DNA from: Zeugodacus cucurbitae
Taxonomy: Eukaryota > Arthropoda > Insecta > Diptera > Tephritidae
Direction of reading: 5' to 3'
NCBI RefSeq assembly: GCF_028554725.1
Contig: NC_071669.1
Coordinates: forward strand, 4,541,501-4,605,500
Length of the DNA: 64,000 nt
The position numbers and the translations under genes were made by a program. How positions within the stretch are numbered: position 1 is the stretch's first letter; each line of letters begins with the position of its first letter. The notes below the pieces were generated by a model. It had not been told where the DNA came from. It ran no database searches and was given only the letters and a program-made list of their open reading frames with translations. Of this stretch, positions 24,459 through 36,740 are shown piece after piece.

Positions 24459-25319
24459 GGTTAGTTTGAACGTATATTTATAAGAAACCAAAGCAAACTA
24501 AAATTAACTTAAATTATTAGTTATTTACAAATTATTTAGTTAATTAATTAAGTTAATACAAAAACAAAACGATTGCACATAAGTTCTTTTTTTGTTGTTG
24601 TTTTCACGATTTGCTGTTTTTTTAGTTGTTTTTTGTTTTAAGGTTTTCCTTTTTTTTGTTGTTTGTCCTAGAGTTGTCTTGCCATATGTTGGTTGTTCCT
24701 TGACTTTGATTGGGAGTTGTTTTTGTTTTTGTTCGTCCTCAGATTCAACAAAACAATATTTAATAAGAATCAACAACGTTTCAACGTAATTATTAAAAAG
24801 GTTCCAAACAGTCAAAAAGCACCTGGGAAAGAGAAAAATATATAAAAAAGATTAGTTTACTGTTCAAACAAGTTCTTCAGAGGGAATGTAACTGTTTTTT
24901 AAACAGTTTATTCCATAAAGTTGAAAAAAATATTAAATATTTCTGAAATTCTTGTTTAGTCAAATTCTTCTTGAAGATACTTATGTTCCAAGCATTGTTC
25001 TGGAGTCAAAATATAGTAAAAAATCTATATATAAGTGTTCCCATGAGCCTAATTCTAGAAAATTTTACAAACCAGCCTACACTTGATTCTTGAAATTAGA
25101 CTTCTCCTAACTTATACCAAACCTTCTAGTATTTTGTTAACTTATTTAAGAGATCTCTGCGAGTGTTCTTTGAAAAGTATTGCTTTATACCATAATGTGG
25201 AAAACTGTGGCATATGGGGGCCTCAAAAATTCGCTTAATCTTAGGAAATCCTAAAATTTAATTTCTAAGCGATTGTATTAAAGACTTGACAAAAAATCCA
25301 AGTTTTGGTATTCTCATCT

Positions 25320-26075
25320 TTAAAACCTTATCTGTTTTTAAACCCAAGAGACCCATATCCTCGATGTAGTAACCATATTTGTCTATTTTCCATTAAAATT
25401 TGCTGAGGTTCCCTTAAGAAACTTGAGAATAAGTACACAAAATCATTCAAGATCATAGAAACAAAAGTTTTTTCTAGGTTCTTTCAAATCAAGTGATAAG
25501 ATTTAACCTTTTTTCAAGACCATTTTATCAAATATCGACCAAAAATCGGTTACTCTAGATTACTTTTGAGAAATTGTTAAATTAAAAATCTGTTTATCTG
25601 TTTATAAGCCCGAGAGACCCATACCCTTGATGTAGTAACCATATTTGTCTGTTTCAGAGTTTTTCCACTCATTTTTGCTGAGAGTCTCTTAAAAAAGAAT
25701 AGAAAATCACACTAGAGCTTGTGCTTTTAAACCTTCTCTAGGTTCTTCCAAACCAAGTTATATGATTTGACTTCTTTCAAGGCCATTTTATCAAATATCG
25801 ACCAAAAATCGGTTATTCCTGATTACTTTTGGAATCCATAAAAATCTGTTTATCTGTTTATAAATACTCGAGGTAGTAATCATATTTATCTGTTCCAGAA
25901 TTTTCCATTAAATTTTGCTGTGAGTCTCTTAAGAAATTTGAGAATGAGAGTTCAAAAACAAACTAGATTATAAGCTTCCTCTTGATTCTGCAAATCCAAC
26001 TGATAGGATCTGACTTCTTTGAAGGCTTTTATAACAAATATCGACTAAAAATCGGTTATACTAGATTACTTTGGA
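25320..26075. repeat. Tandem repeat, about 250-bp units, three copies
   Basis: The phrases GAGACCCATA, GATGTAGTAACCATATTTGTC, TTTTGCTGAG, TCTAGGTTCTT and TATCGACCAAAAATCGGTTA recur in the same order. The last one is at about 25534, 25797 and 26040, giving spacings of 263 and 243 bp. Divergence and small indels are evident. There is no open reading frame through the array. Confidence 0.82.
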
Positions 26076-27742
26076 GTTTATATATATTATATATATATTC
26101 ATAATAAATATCTCTCTATTTCTTTTTCTATAATATATGGCCCCTAAAGAAGACACTACAGCCTTTCGTGACATAAACAAGAATTTCTGCGTTAAAACTT
26201 TATCCATTTCATGAGTGCACAGCAATTTCAAGTAATTGCTGATAAATAATACTAAGAATTTTAAAAGTAATAATAAACAACAAAAAATAGCAACAAAAAG
26301 CAAAAAAGAATAAATAAAATTCTGCAATAAAATGCATTTTTATAGTGCTTTGCACTGCGGCGCCGTAAACCAAGAATATTGCGCTTCGGCCCAAAAAACC
26401 ACGTGAAAATTAAGTTTTATCGTCGAAATGCACAAACAACAACATTTCGTTATGTTTTCCACGAAAACCTAGCACACTACAACAAAAACAAAAACGACTA
26501 AATACAAATACAAAATACCAAAAATACTAAAGAAAAGAAAACATTTCGAGTCAGCGGAAACGGAAAACGGAAAACGTATAAAAGCCGCGACGATTGAACG
26601 CGATGAGAAACGCAACAACAACACAATAAATTCAGCGAAAATGCTCGAGGTGGCGCGGTGTCGGTGCTTAGTGGGCCACAATTGATTTAGTAGTGGCGGT
26701 AGAGTGACATTTGGGGGGTGCGTCATGCACCCCTGTGGGGTGTGCTTTCGCTAGGCAGACTATATTGTAGGTGCCTGTCTACACAGTTCGTGTTTGGCTT
26801 AGAGCGCTTAGGTGGCATGTGAAATGTGAATGAATACGCGCTCGATTGCCGAACAAATGAATGGGTACAACAGTAAGAGCAAATAGAATTTCAAGTTCAA
26901 AATGCCGCTGTGTTGACTTTATTGTCAGTCGTTAGGGGGGGATAACGGTATGTGTTAGATGGGGTTGATGCGTGCAAATAGATTTAGAAATAGAAATAGA
27001 AGAGCAGTGAAAACAAAATGATAACGAGAATCGTATGTTTGAAGAGGTGATTCTACATGCATTCCGAGTTTCAAGAGTTACCATACAAACTTTTCATGAA
27101 TTAGAGTGTTTGAAAATTATTGAAAGGAGAGAATTTAAGTTCATGTTTTATTAAAGAAAAAGTAACTTTTCTTTATTTCTGAAAATATCTTCATTATTAT
27201 ATTTTTTTATTTCTTATATTCATTATCGAGCCCAAATTTATTATCAACTTCTAATTACCCACTATTTGAAAAATTATGTAGAAATTTAAAAAAACCATAA
27301 AAAATATTGGATTTTTTCAAATACGTTTTGTAAATGTTCTATAATTTTTTTTTTCGTTTTAGACTATATTAATAAATTTTGAAATATTTATAATAATTAT
27401 TTTTTTATTTAACAACTTAATTTCTTAGCAAAAGCTTGGCAAAAAAATTAAAAAACAAATAATTAAAAATTTCGAAAATGTTATTTTTGAAATATTTTCA
27501 ATTCAAATTTTGCGAATATTTTTTCTTCATAGAATATGCTATTTTTTGCAAAGCCTTGTTAATTTTCGCTGAGTTTAAAATAGTTTCAAAACTTTAAAGA
27601 AATAAAAAAACTTGCGAAGAGCTATTTTTGAGCTATTTTTTTCACTCAAAATAGTACTGAAAATTATTTTAAATTTATTATATATTTTTGTAAATAAATA
27701 TAGTGTTTAAACAAAAATATGATTTTTTAAATATTAAATATA
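26076..27742. other. Non-coding DNA with a GC-richer island (26380-26960)
   Basis: The island contains GGAAACGGAAAACGGAAAACG, GCAACAACAACACAATAAATT and a small perfect hairpin at 26715-26733 (GGGGTGC, 5-base loop, GCACCCC). Its loop region reads TGCGTCATGC, a bZIP-like word. No ORF is supported. From 27050 the DNA becomes very AT-rich. Confidence 0.35.
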
Positions 27743-27790
27743 CGAGGTACGTTCAAAAAATAACGGGAATTGTAAAATTTCACGGATTTT
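27743..27790 (+). mobile_element. Solo mariner terminus
   Basis: CGAGGTACGTTCAAAAAATA followed by ACGGGAATT, preceded by TA, matches the end of the mariner relic at 10673-11184. No partner end was found within the following AT-rich 2 kb, so this is a fragment. Confidence 0.65.
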
Positions 27791-30700
27791 GAGATGCAAA
27801 TTTTCCAAATATTTTTTAACTACCATTTTATTTTCAATAAAGCGCAAATTTTAAAGAAAATAGTCTCCGAGTTATAAATTTTTTGTACAAAAAAATAATT
27901 TTTTTTGTTTTAATATTAACTTTTAATAATTTAAGAAATCTACCGATAAGAAAAACGAAGGAAAAATTCAATATACTCGTATGCAAAAAAATTTTATTTT
28001 TTTTTTATATTTCTTTTTTTCTCCTCAAATTTGCTAATCTTTATTGAATAATTATATAAACAAACTTTCAAAAATATGCAAATTAATTCAACCCCAGAAA
28101 CAATGAAATCACTAACAAATTCCCACGAAGGCAAATGTGGAAAACCACACAGCCATTAAGTACATAATATACTCAACTGCAGTGGCATCAACTGATTTAT
28201 TAGCATCTTTCATTCTATGCAGCTTCTAAACACTGCACTTTGCACCAAACACACACACGCACACACACATACATTTAATCTAACACACATGATTTTCCTT
28301 TTCTAAGCTTTCGCCTTCAGTTTGTCTATTTTTTTTTTTTGCCAAAAATCTACATTTTCCCAAACGTAAACTTCCGTTCATTCACAGGCGCACACCTAGT
28401 AACATAAACACACAAGCAGAGAGAATATATGCACACATTTGGCGTTTTGGCGTTTTGCATATTCCAACCATTTGCCAAACTGCAAAAACAATAGCAAAGG
28501 AGTGTGCGTTCTAAGTTCTAATCACGCGCGTAGCTCCACCACCAACCACCACCATCGCCACCGCAACAAAAGTGCGACTTTGGTTTGTGCCGCCGCCAGC
28601 CTTAGTTTTCGCGATTTGTGTGTGCCGACGTGTGTTTCTATGGCTGTCTAAGTCATTGTGGAAAATAGTATATTATTTTACTATTTTTTTTTGTAGCGTT
28701 AAGCATTGCGACGCGCGCATTGTGCCGGTAACGAAAGTGTGGAAGATTGCGCGAGAAATTGAAAACATTTTGCGTGTAATTTTTTCTATGTGGAATTCGG
28801 TTTGGGTTTAATTGAACACTTTTTCTGGCTATTTGTTTTTATTTTATTTTTTATTTTTTTATATGTTTTTATTTCGGAATTGTTTTTGTTTGAAATGAAT
28901 ATGGAAAACATTATAATTATTATATATTTATTGCAAGTCTTATTAACAAATTTATGATTTTAATTTAAAGTATTTTATATTTTTACTTTTAAAACACTCT
29001 TTCAAATAAAGTCAGTTTAATCATATTTATTTCAATCTGTCTTATTTCTTTATAATTTTTTTTAAAAAAAGAAGAAAAAAAATTATAATTTTTATTAAAG
29101 ATAGATAGAAAGATAGATAGCAATACTAATATTTTTGGACTATTTTAATATTTACATAAAATTTAATCACAAAATATATTATAAAAAAATATATTACATT
29201 TAATCTTAAAGTGTTAAGAACAGACAATTTTTTTAGAGTATTCAAAATAGTCAAATTTTAGACAATATATTAATTCTTTTAAAATTATTATAATATGGTT
29301 TTTATTATTTTAAAGGTGCATGTTGAAATTAAAATTTATAAAAATCAATCCAGATGCAAGGAAAAAAGTGGAATCAATAATTCAATTTTTTTTTTATAAT
29401 TAGTATTTTTACTATTATTTTTTCTTAAAGAAATTTGTAATATTTTTTCTTTAAGATAGCGGAATTAATTTATTTTAATTTATTAATTTTTTCGTTTTGT
29501 GATTTTTTTAAAGATAGCGGATGTTATTTAGTTTATTTTTTTGATTATTTTAATTATTGCGAAGGACAATTATATTTCTATTAAATTTTAATATTAATTA
29601 GTATTTTTTACATAAAATTGGATTTGATAATTTAAAAAATATATTTAATGTTCAAGTAATCAATAATTTCTTTTTAGGAATTTCAATAGAATATTATATT
29701 TTATATGAAAATTAGTTATTTTAATGTTTTATGAACTGAATAATGAATTTTATAAGCTCGTTATTAAAATAAATTTTCGACAAAAAAATATAAATTAAAA
29801 AAATATTTAATTTAAAGTTTTAACTTGGTAAATTAAAAAATTTTATGTAAAAAATAATAATTTTTCACAAAAACCATATTCTTGAAAAACTTTAAAAAGT
29901 GTAATTTTTTTGTAAAAATTATTATTATTATTATTTTTATTTAAAAAAAAAATAATTCAAAAAATTAAGTTCATGAAAAATTTGAAAAAGTGTAATTTTT
30001 TTTATTTTTTTTATTATTTTTTATTAAATAATATTATTCTGTTTAAATTTTATCTATTTCCATTTCCATTCAATTATATTCTATAAATACAATGAATTAT
30101 TTATTATATTATTTTTTTGTTACAATTATGACCATTTTTTGTTGAAAATATCACACACACAATTTTCAAAAAAATAAGCACTTTTTTACTTCTTTTCTTT
30201 TATTAATTATTTTATTTTTTTTTGTAATATTTTTTTATATAATTATCAGTTTTTGTTTTCATATTTTTTCTCTACAATTTGTGTTTCATTAGGAAAATCT
30301 TTAACGTTTTTAATGTATTATTTCCTTTTTTTGGGGTTCATAGTATTATATTTTTGTAAAATTCAATATATTTTTTTATAATATCAATTATTGGTTTTAA
30401 TTAAAAATATCATGTAATTTTTTTAACATTTATATAAATTTTATGAAATTACTGATTATTTTTAATAAATTCCGGTTAAGTGCTTTCATTTTACTAAATA
30501 TTACTAAGTCTATTACTTTCTATGATTTTTTCCATCTTTTATTAAAAAAAAATATAATTATTTTATAAATGAAACTCTTTAAATTATATTTTATAATTAT
30601 GAATTAAATTTTTAAAATTATTTTTTTCGCGGTATTTAAATTTGTATAACTATTTAGTTTACAATAGTCTTACATTTTTTTTATTTTTAATAATTAAAAT

Positions 30701-31400
30701 TTATAAATCTTTTATAATTTGTTAATTTTAATTTTTAAATTTTTTTAAATCAAAATTTTTATATTTTTTATAATTAAAATTTTTATATCTTCTATAATTT
30801 TTTAATTTTAATTTTTATATTTTCTTAATTAAAATTTTTTATATTTAAGCTCAAAATTTTTAATATTAAAAAATTGATTTTTATAATATATTTTAAATCA
30901 TTAATATTAAATCAAAATTTAAAATATTAAAAATATTTAAAAAATTCAAAAATATTTAAGTACACACTATTTAATATAAAAAAAATGTTATTTTTATTTC
31001 AAATCATTAATATTAAAAAAAAAAACAAGTTAAGAATTACAATTGTCTTCTATTACACAAAAGTTAAAGTTAAAATTTAAGTTATTCACAACATTTAATG
31101 AAATATTTTCAATTTATATTAATTATTTTTATATTAATTATATTATCTTATTTAGTTGAATTTTTTTTTGCATATTATAGTCCTTCCATTTCAGTTATTT
31201 CATTAATTCATTTCAATTTCACTTATTTACTTAAATTCATTGTAATCACACATTTCATTGAATACGAAATATCCAATCAATTAGCGGCAAGTACCGATTC
31301 ACACTTGTTTAGTTAATCATTTTCTAGACCGCACTTTGCGTTTTCAATTTCTTATCACTTCCACACTTTCGTTCGTTCACATTTTTCGATTTCTCATATA
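27791..31400. other. AT desert with a small GC-richer patch (28180-28800)
   Basis: From about 28850 to 31300 the sequence is almost only A and T homopolymer-rich runs (AAAATTTTTATATTT-like). No frame, motif or unit of fixed period could be defended. The patch at 28180-28800 has ACACACACACGCACACACAC, CACCACCAACCACCACCATC and frames that lack a convincing ATG start. Confidence 0.4.
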
Positions 31401-31535
31401 TATATTATATATATTTTGTGTTGTGTATGTGTTTTGTTTTTGCTTTTGATTTTCCCACGAACACAAAACACAAATTTGAAAATTTCTAAGTTCACCGAAA
31501 ATTGTCTCGCATTCTACTCCGGACCAAACCAAAAG

Positions 31536-31569
31536 TCAGTACAAAAGTCGAGATACTGCCTGCCGGTTA
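31536..31569 (+). promoter_or_regulatory. Initiator plus DPE core promoter candidate
   Basis: TCAGT with its A at 31538 matches the arthropod initiator. GGTTA at 31565-31569 lies at exactly +28 to +32 and matches the fly downstream promoter element RGWYV. No TATA box is needed in this class. Downstream (31570-32830) is an exon-like stretch rich in CAAC and GACGACG words on the same strand, as in fly 5' leaders. Possible splice donors are GTGAGT at 32682 and GTAAGA at 32787. Chance occurrence of this pair cannot be excluded. Confidence 0.4.
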
Positions 31570-32005
31570 ACGCGAGCAACGCAAAGAAACGCGCCAAGGA
31601 AGAATCGTGCCGACTGCAACAACAAATCGCACAAACACAACACCGCCATCATCGTAATCGTCGTCGTCGTTGTCGTGAAAATATCGGATTTTTTGTGGCT
31701 TTTTTGGCAAAGTCAAAAAATAAGTGAAAATAAATTCACCATAAGAAGAACGGAAAAAAAATAGCATGTCTTGTGTATGCTTTTGTAGTGTATCTTTTCT
31801 TGAGAGATGGAAAATATAAAAATTTTTGCGCGAAGAAGCGCGCCCAACGAAACGCACCGAAAACGGCCAAAAAGATGAATATGTGCAAAAATCTTTTGCA
31901 TACACTCAAGAACCCGCAACGACTACGGCGGCCACAACGTCGACGAACAGCGAACGGCTCGCCGGCAGACAGAAATTGGACGCTTACTTGCTGGCAGCGG
32001 CAGAC

Positions 32006-32389
32006 ATGCGACGGTTGGCGCAAACGCAGCACGCCGAGCACCACACACTTACAAGTGGCAACAACAGCACACCGAACACACAAAACAACAAAGACGTGCG
32101 CTCAGCGCTGGTTGGGGCACAAAAAAGCGCTGAAGAAAAAACGCCAGCAAAAAAGAAAAAGAAAACTCCAGCGCAATTCGCATACACGAAAACGGACGTC
32201 GCTGCAAAAAGTACTCGTACGAGCAACTGGGCAATAGCAAGCGCGGCAAGGCAAGTCAGGCAAGCGAGAAGGCAGCAAAAAAACTGCGAGCAACAAAAAG
32301 ACGACGCAGTCGATGATGACGACGGCAACAGCGACAACGACGACAGAGACAACAGCGACAGCGAACGATGGTGCTGGTGCTGGTGTTGA
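32006..32389 (+). CDS. Low-complexity ORF, 127 residues, unrecognised
   Basis: Frame open well upstream of the ATG (at least to 31826) and to a TGA at 32387. The product is rich in A, Q, T and K, with a lysine run (AKKKKKTPA) about a third of the way in and an acidic DDDDGNSDNDDRDNSDSE stretch near the C-terminus, ending WCWCWC. It has no signal peptide, membrane segment or domain I know. It lies downstream of the initiator/DPE candidate on the same strand. Overlapping long frames on both strands show that GC-rich trinucleotide composition alone can keep frames open here. It could be leader sequence read as protein. Confidence 0.15.
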   Translation: MRRLAQTQHAEHHTLTSGNNSTPNTQNNKDVRSALVGAQKSAEEKTPAKKKKKTPAQFAYTKTDVAAKSTRTSNWAIASAARQVRQARRQQKNCEQQKDDAVDDDDGNSDNDDRDNSDSERWCWCWC

Positions 32390-32691
32390 TGACGACCACA
32401 ACGACGACAGCGGCACAGCAGCAGCAGCAACGAAAAAGCGACGGGCAAAGGCAACGAAACCAACACGACCAAGAGCAAAAATACATGAGCGCAACAACAA
32501 CAACAAACATTTGTAGAAAAAGCATGAAGTTAACATTGTCGGTAGGTACAATGGGGAGACTCCAACCATGGCAGCGGCGCTGGTGCGGCAAAGCAATATT
32601 GTGCAATGTTGTGGAGCGACTATGGCAGCGGTGCGGTGCAAAAGTAACGACAGCGCCCGAATTTTTGTTCACTTTTGAGTGTGAGTGGTGA
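32368..32691 (+). CDS. Q/T-rich ORF, 107 residues, unrecognised
   Basis: ATG with A at -3, a fair fly start context. The N-terminus MVLVLVLMTTTTTTAAQQQQ gives a short hydrophobic run and then poly-T/poly-Q; the C-terminal half is basic and tryptophan-containing. A GTGAGT donor at 32682 would cut the frame 10 bases before its stop, so it could continue into another exon. It overlaps the end of the 32006 ORF in a different frame, so at most one of the two is likely real. No family is recognised. Confidence 0.15.
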   Translation: MVLVLVLMTTTTTTAAQQQQQRKSDGQRQRNQHDQEQKYMSATTTTNICRKSMKLTLSVGTMGRLQPWQRRWCGKAILCNVVERLWQRCGAKVTTAPEFLFTFECEW

Positions 32692-33123
32692 GAGCGTGGC
32701 GCGCGCTTATATCTCTGGGTATGAGTGTGTGTGTGTGATGGGGGATTGAGCGTTTGTATGCAAAAGAAATTGTTGGATACAAGCGGGTAAGAGCGCTCAG
32801 CGGCGCTTTGGACGTATTGGAGATACAAAAAAGATATATAGATATGCGAAGTTGGTGGCTACATATAGAGTTTCGTGTCGTTTTTTGGGATAACCAATTC
32901 GTTGTTGTTGCTTTTGTTTTTGTATGACAATTGCTAAGGGACAGTAGCATTTAATATTGTGGAGCGCTGGGTTTTTTTTTATATATAAACTATATCAAAA
33001 TAGAGCGCTTGAGCTGCATATGTATGCGCGTTGATGTGGCGCGGGCGGTTCTTATGGGTGGCGCTCTAAAGGAAGTAGTTTGAGGTCGAATAGTGGCAGT
33101 ACTTATGGAGGTAATGTTAGAAA

Positions 33124-33520
33124 TATTGAGCGCGTTGGGCCACAGTAAGTAGGAAAAGCGCGCGGTGTTTACCGCCTACCCAAAGCGGCAAACAAATTCA
33201 AGCGCTTGAATTAGTAACTAAACGCGCTAACTAAATTTTATGCCAGAGTTGATGAGATTATTCTTTTTTCAATAAGAAAAGTTACACTTGAAATGCGCGG
33301 CAAGTTCTAGGTAAAAATTTTAAGCGCGTTGGGCTACAGTGATTTGGAAAACCGCGCGGCATATGCCGCCTACGAAAAGCGGCCAGCAAATCAAACCCAG
33401 CGCTCGAATTAGTAACTCAACGCGCTAACTAAATTTTATGCCAGAGTTGATGAGATTATTTTTTCCAATAAAAAAAGGATCACATAGAACGCGCGCTCAA
33501 ATTATGGCAAGTTCTAGACA
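33124..33520. repeat. 198-bp direct duplication in a GCGC-rich island
   Basis: TTAGTAACT recurs at 33211 and 33409, a 198-bp spacing. The shared order is GCGCGTTGGGC-ACAGT, AAA-CGCGCGG, CCGCCTAC, AAGCGGC, GCGCT-GAATTAGTAACT, then a 41-bp block identical in both copies (33222-33262 and 33420-33460), starting ACGCGCTAACTAAATTTTAT. The rest of the unit is diverged. There is no ORF across it. Confidence 0.85.
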
Positions 33521-35640
33521 CATTATTGTAAGCTTTCATCGGTTGTTCCAAAAAAATAAAAAAAACTCATATTCATAACCATGCCGCTGGCGCCTTGTAA
33601 GCATTATTAAAAACAACAACAAAATTTTTTTCTTCTAAGATGAAGCGCCAAGTCACTATCAATCGAAGTAGGCGGGAAGAATCTAAATAATTTCTTCGTT
33701 TCTTTTTTGCATACTATCTACGCCGAACCACCAAACCAGCGCGCGCTAGCCACAAGCACCGCGCCGCCGCTTGACCGCAGCAGTATATGAAGGCGGCACA
33801 AAAAATATAAAAAAAATATTTCACAGCAAAACTATGCATTAAACGCCTTCATACACCACCAAATAACTAGCGCTTCAATGCCGGCGCTAACTTTGATATG
33901 CATTATGAGCTGCAGCAAGTGGAGCGCCCAACCGCGTTAGTGGCGGTGGCAACTACAATTTGGCAATACCGCGTTACTGCGCGCCCTCCAACACTTAATG
34001 CAACTACACGCACACCGCAAATGTCAATGCAATAGCGAGCATCGAGCACCGAGCACCGAACGAAGAAAAACAAATCGCACCGAATGCGCGAAAACGCGAA
34101 CGCGTCAAAAAATTCCCTAAAAAATAAGCAGCCGCCGCAGATACACATATACCAAAAACCAGGCAAGCACAAACGCAAAAACTGGCTAAATGCAAAAGCT
34201 AAAAAACCAAAAAACAACAACAGCAACAATGAAAAAATCAAAAAATAAATATATAAAAAAGCACAGTGGCCAGTAAACTATGACGAGAACCGTGTCAGCC
34301 CTACCGAACGGATTAAATGTGAACGACGTACTGAAGCTGAACGAGCGCGGCAAAAATCGAAAAACACAGGCAGGCGAGCAGCAGGCAATGGCTAAGCAAA
34401 AAAAAAAAACACACACAATACAACAATAAAAATGTGTGATGTGATGTATACAAATACACGAGCGCTGGTGTTGAGTGTGGACACATTAGGGAACGCAGCG
34501 GTGCGGCAGCGCGGGGCGCGCGCACGTACAGCGCATGATGGGAAGCGCTAGCGAGACAGTCGGCAGTCGTCAAAGAGCAAAACGAGCAATTTGCTTTTTA
34601 AGCTTTGTACAATTCACACACATGCAAAGCTGCTGAAGTGGGATTGCTCCCGAACTCTCCCGGTTGCTCTTCGGCGCGCACACACACAGACACTTACTAT
34701 GGTAGCGCGCTGTTTTTCTGCTTGCGCTCCATTGCTCCACCAACAGCACACATGACATGCAGACGCTCTCACTTGCAACTGCCGCCCAACGCATATATGC
34801 ATGCAACACTGACTGCAAGCAACCGCCAATGCAACACACCTACACACGCGCGTGCAGCGCTCACAAATAAAAACAGCAACTACTTGTGTGTGCGTAAAAA
34901 AGATACAGAAAAAGCCGAGTCAATAAAGTACACACACACACACACACATGTTAGCGCGTAGAAAAAATGTATCGCGCTCGCCCAGAAAAATGTAAAAATT
35001 TCGTTTGCGCTTTGGTATGGGTATGCGCGCTCGCTTTCCCCTTGCGCTGACTGCCGCTCTGCTTTTTATGCGCGCGCGCGTTCCACACGTAAGCTCCCCA
35101 ATTGCTTTACTTACATTTAATGCGCTCCCGTCACAACCTCCATATCATTTGCTGTTGCTCATTGCAAGCTGCCGGTATATGTATAATCGAAAAAAAAAAT
35201 GTATTGACTGCTGCATATTCGCTGCAGTGAGCGCATTTACAACGGGGCATGCACTCATTTTCGTTAATTTCTCTCCCGTTCGTGCCCTTAAGCATTTATA
35301 TTTTTTCGGCTTTATTTGCGAAAAATTTGACTTCGCTGGTGTACAGTGGTATTAGTTTCGATTTAATGAATGAAAAATGAAATTAGAACAATTTTGTAAT
35401 TAATATGTTTAATAAATATATTTTATAAAAAAATTATAATTTTAATTGTAAAAGTTGAAAATTTTGTAAAATAAAAAAATGTTGTAAGATTTAAAATGAA
35501 GACTGAATATATGAACCTAGCTCTTTTTAAATTATTTTTCGAAGTTTTCATATAAATATTTGGATACTTCCGAATTTAGACAACAATCGAGTGTAATTGA
35601 AGTTTCTAAGGCTTATAAATGAAATTTGTTTATGAAAAGC
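33521..35640. other. GC-richer island with many GCGC words, no defined gene
   Basis: AGCGCG, GCGCGC and AGCGCT words are frequent from about 32700 to 35100, against an AT-rich background. A CA run lies at 34929-34950. Several 70-118 codon frames exist on both strands, but most start at TTG or GTG. One ATG frame at 35017-35355 has a hydrophobic start but no recognisable domain. After 35360 the sequence is AT-rich. The composition would suit promoter-proximal or regulatory DNA. Confidence 0.35.
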
Positions 35641-36440
35641 TTCGTTAGTCATATACACGGTGTCATGGTGAAAGTTTTTTTTTAAATAATAAAAAAATAT
35701 TTTCATAAAAATATATTTGAAAATTTTGTTTTTTACATTATTATATTTTATGAAAAACTCCGTTAGTCATATAAATGGCCTTGGCAGAAATTTAAATAAA
35801 TTAGAGTTCCGTTAGAATGCAGACCTTAAAAAAATATATTTTTTTTTTATATAAATAAAAATATAATATTATATAAATAATAAAAAAAAATATTTTTTTT
35901 TAAATATATATATATAATTGAAATTTTTCTTCTTTATTATTCTCTTTCATTATTAGAGTGCAAACCTCAAATTTGTTTTTAACAAAAAACAATATTTTTA
36001 TAAAAATATATTTTGTTGACTTCATCATTCGTTTAATTGAATATTATTTAAATTGAATTGGGAATATTTTCGGTATTTTATTTTCAGACCCCAGTTCTAT
36101 TAAAATAAAAATATTGTGAAAAACCCATTCATAGAAAACATATTTTGAATATTTTTTTTTACTTTATCCATATATGAATTGATTATTATTTTCAAACTGC
36201 ATTGAGAATAATTTAGTAACATTACTCTCAGACCCAAAATGTATAAAAAAAAACTTACAAACAAAAATCTGTTGATAAAAATATATTGTGAATATATTTT
36301 TACTTTAACCATATTTTAATTAATAATTGTTTTAAAATTAAATTCAGATATGCAAAATATATATTTTTTATAAAAATATTAAAACTATTTTTTGTTTTTA
36401 ATTCTATATACTATTCTTTATACCATCTATTAATTGATTA
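35640..36440. repeat. Degenerate AT-rich tandem repeat, about 120-145 bp units
   Basis: Related words CGTTAGTCATATA (35643, 35761), then GCAGACC / GCAAACC / CAGACCCCAG / CAGACCCAAA near 35820, 35957, 36087 and 36229, alternate with ATAAAAATATATT and TTAATTGAATATT-like tracts. A further unit (GGAGAATAATTTCAGGAACA, CAGACACCAG) appears at 37650-37700. This suggests one array later split by the insertions in between. Similarity is moderate. Confidence 0.5.
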
Positions 36441-36740
36441 TTATTTAAAAATTTAATTAAGGTGGCCTAATAGAAGCTTTTTTGTTTTCAAAAATTAAAA
36501 AAAATGTGGCCTCAGTAAGTTTTTTTTTAATTTTCGAGAAAAATCTACAGTTGATTGGTCTTAAGAAATCGGAAATTAAAAAAAAGCTTCGATCAGGCCC
36601 AGGATTATTATGTATTCTAAAAGCTAAATAAATTTCATTATAATCGACTGAGCGGTTTTCGACTTACAATTGCCACCAGTTCAAAAATGATAATTTTTAG
36701 TAAAACAAATGTAAGGTTTCACACTACATGCCCCCGAGCG

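Larger units (their letters stand above)
21953..24822 (-). other. Candidate long non-coding exon on the minus strand
   Basis: On the minus strand a strong splice acceptor ends at 24823: a CTAAT branch-point word, then TTTTCTCTTTCCCAG, then GTGC. A strong donor, AATAG/GTGAGT, closes the region at 21953. An alternative donor, ATCG/GTAAGA, lies at 22868. Between them the minus strand is rich in CAA/CAG runs, typical of fly 5' untranslated exons, and no frame stays open beyond about 90 codons. A 90-codon frame opens just after the acceptor (24820 to 24540) but has no ATG near its start and reads as low complexity. I infer an untranslated exon or part of a non-coding RNA, possibly subdivided by internal splice sites. 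The sequence does not say which gene it belongs to. Confidence 0.35.

Noticed and set aside
31984..32828. Minus-strand frames of 164-190 codons opposite the 32006 ORF
   Set aside because: Cysteine/leucine/serine-rich antisense shadows of the GACGACG and CAACAG tracts; several begin at non-ATG codons.
34605..34961. 118-codon plus-strand frame
   Set aside because: Starts at TTG, and the C-terminal part is translated CA repeat.
35017..35355. 112-codon ATG frame with a hydrophobic start
   Set aside because: No domain, mixed hydrophobic and cysteine stretches throughout, and it ends in AT-rich DNA; indistinguishable from chance.
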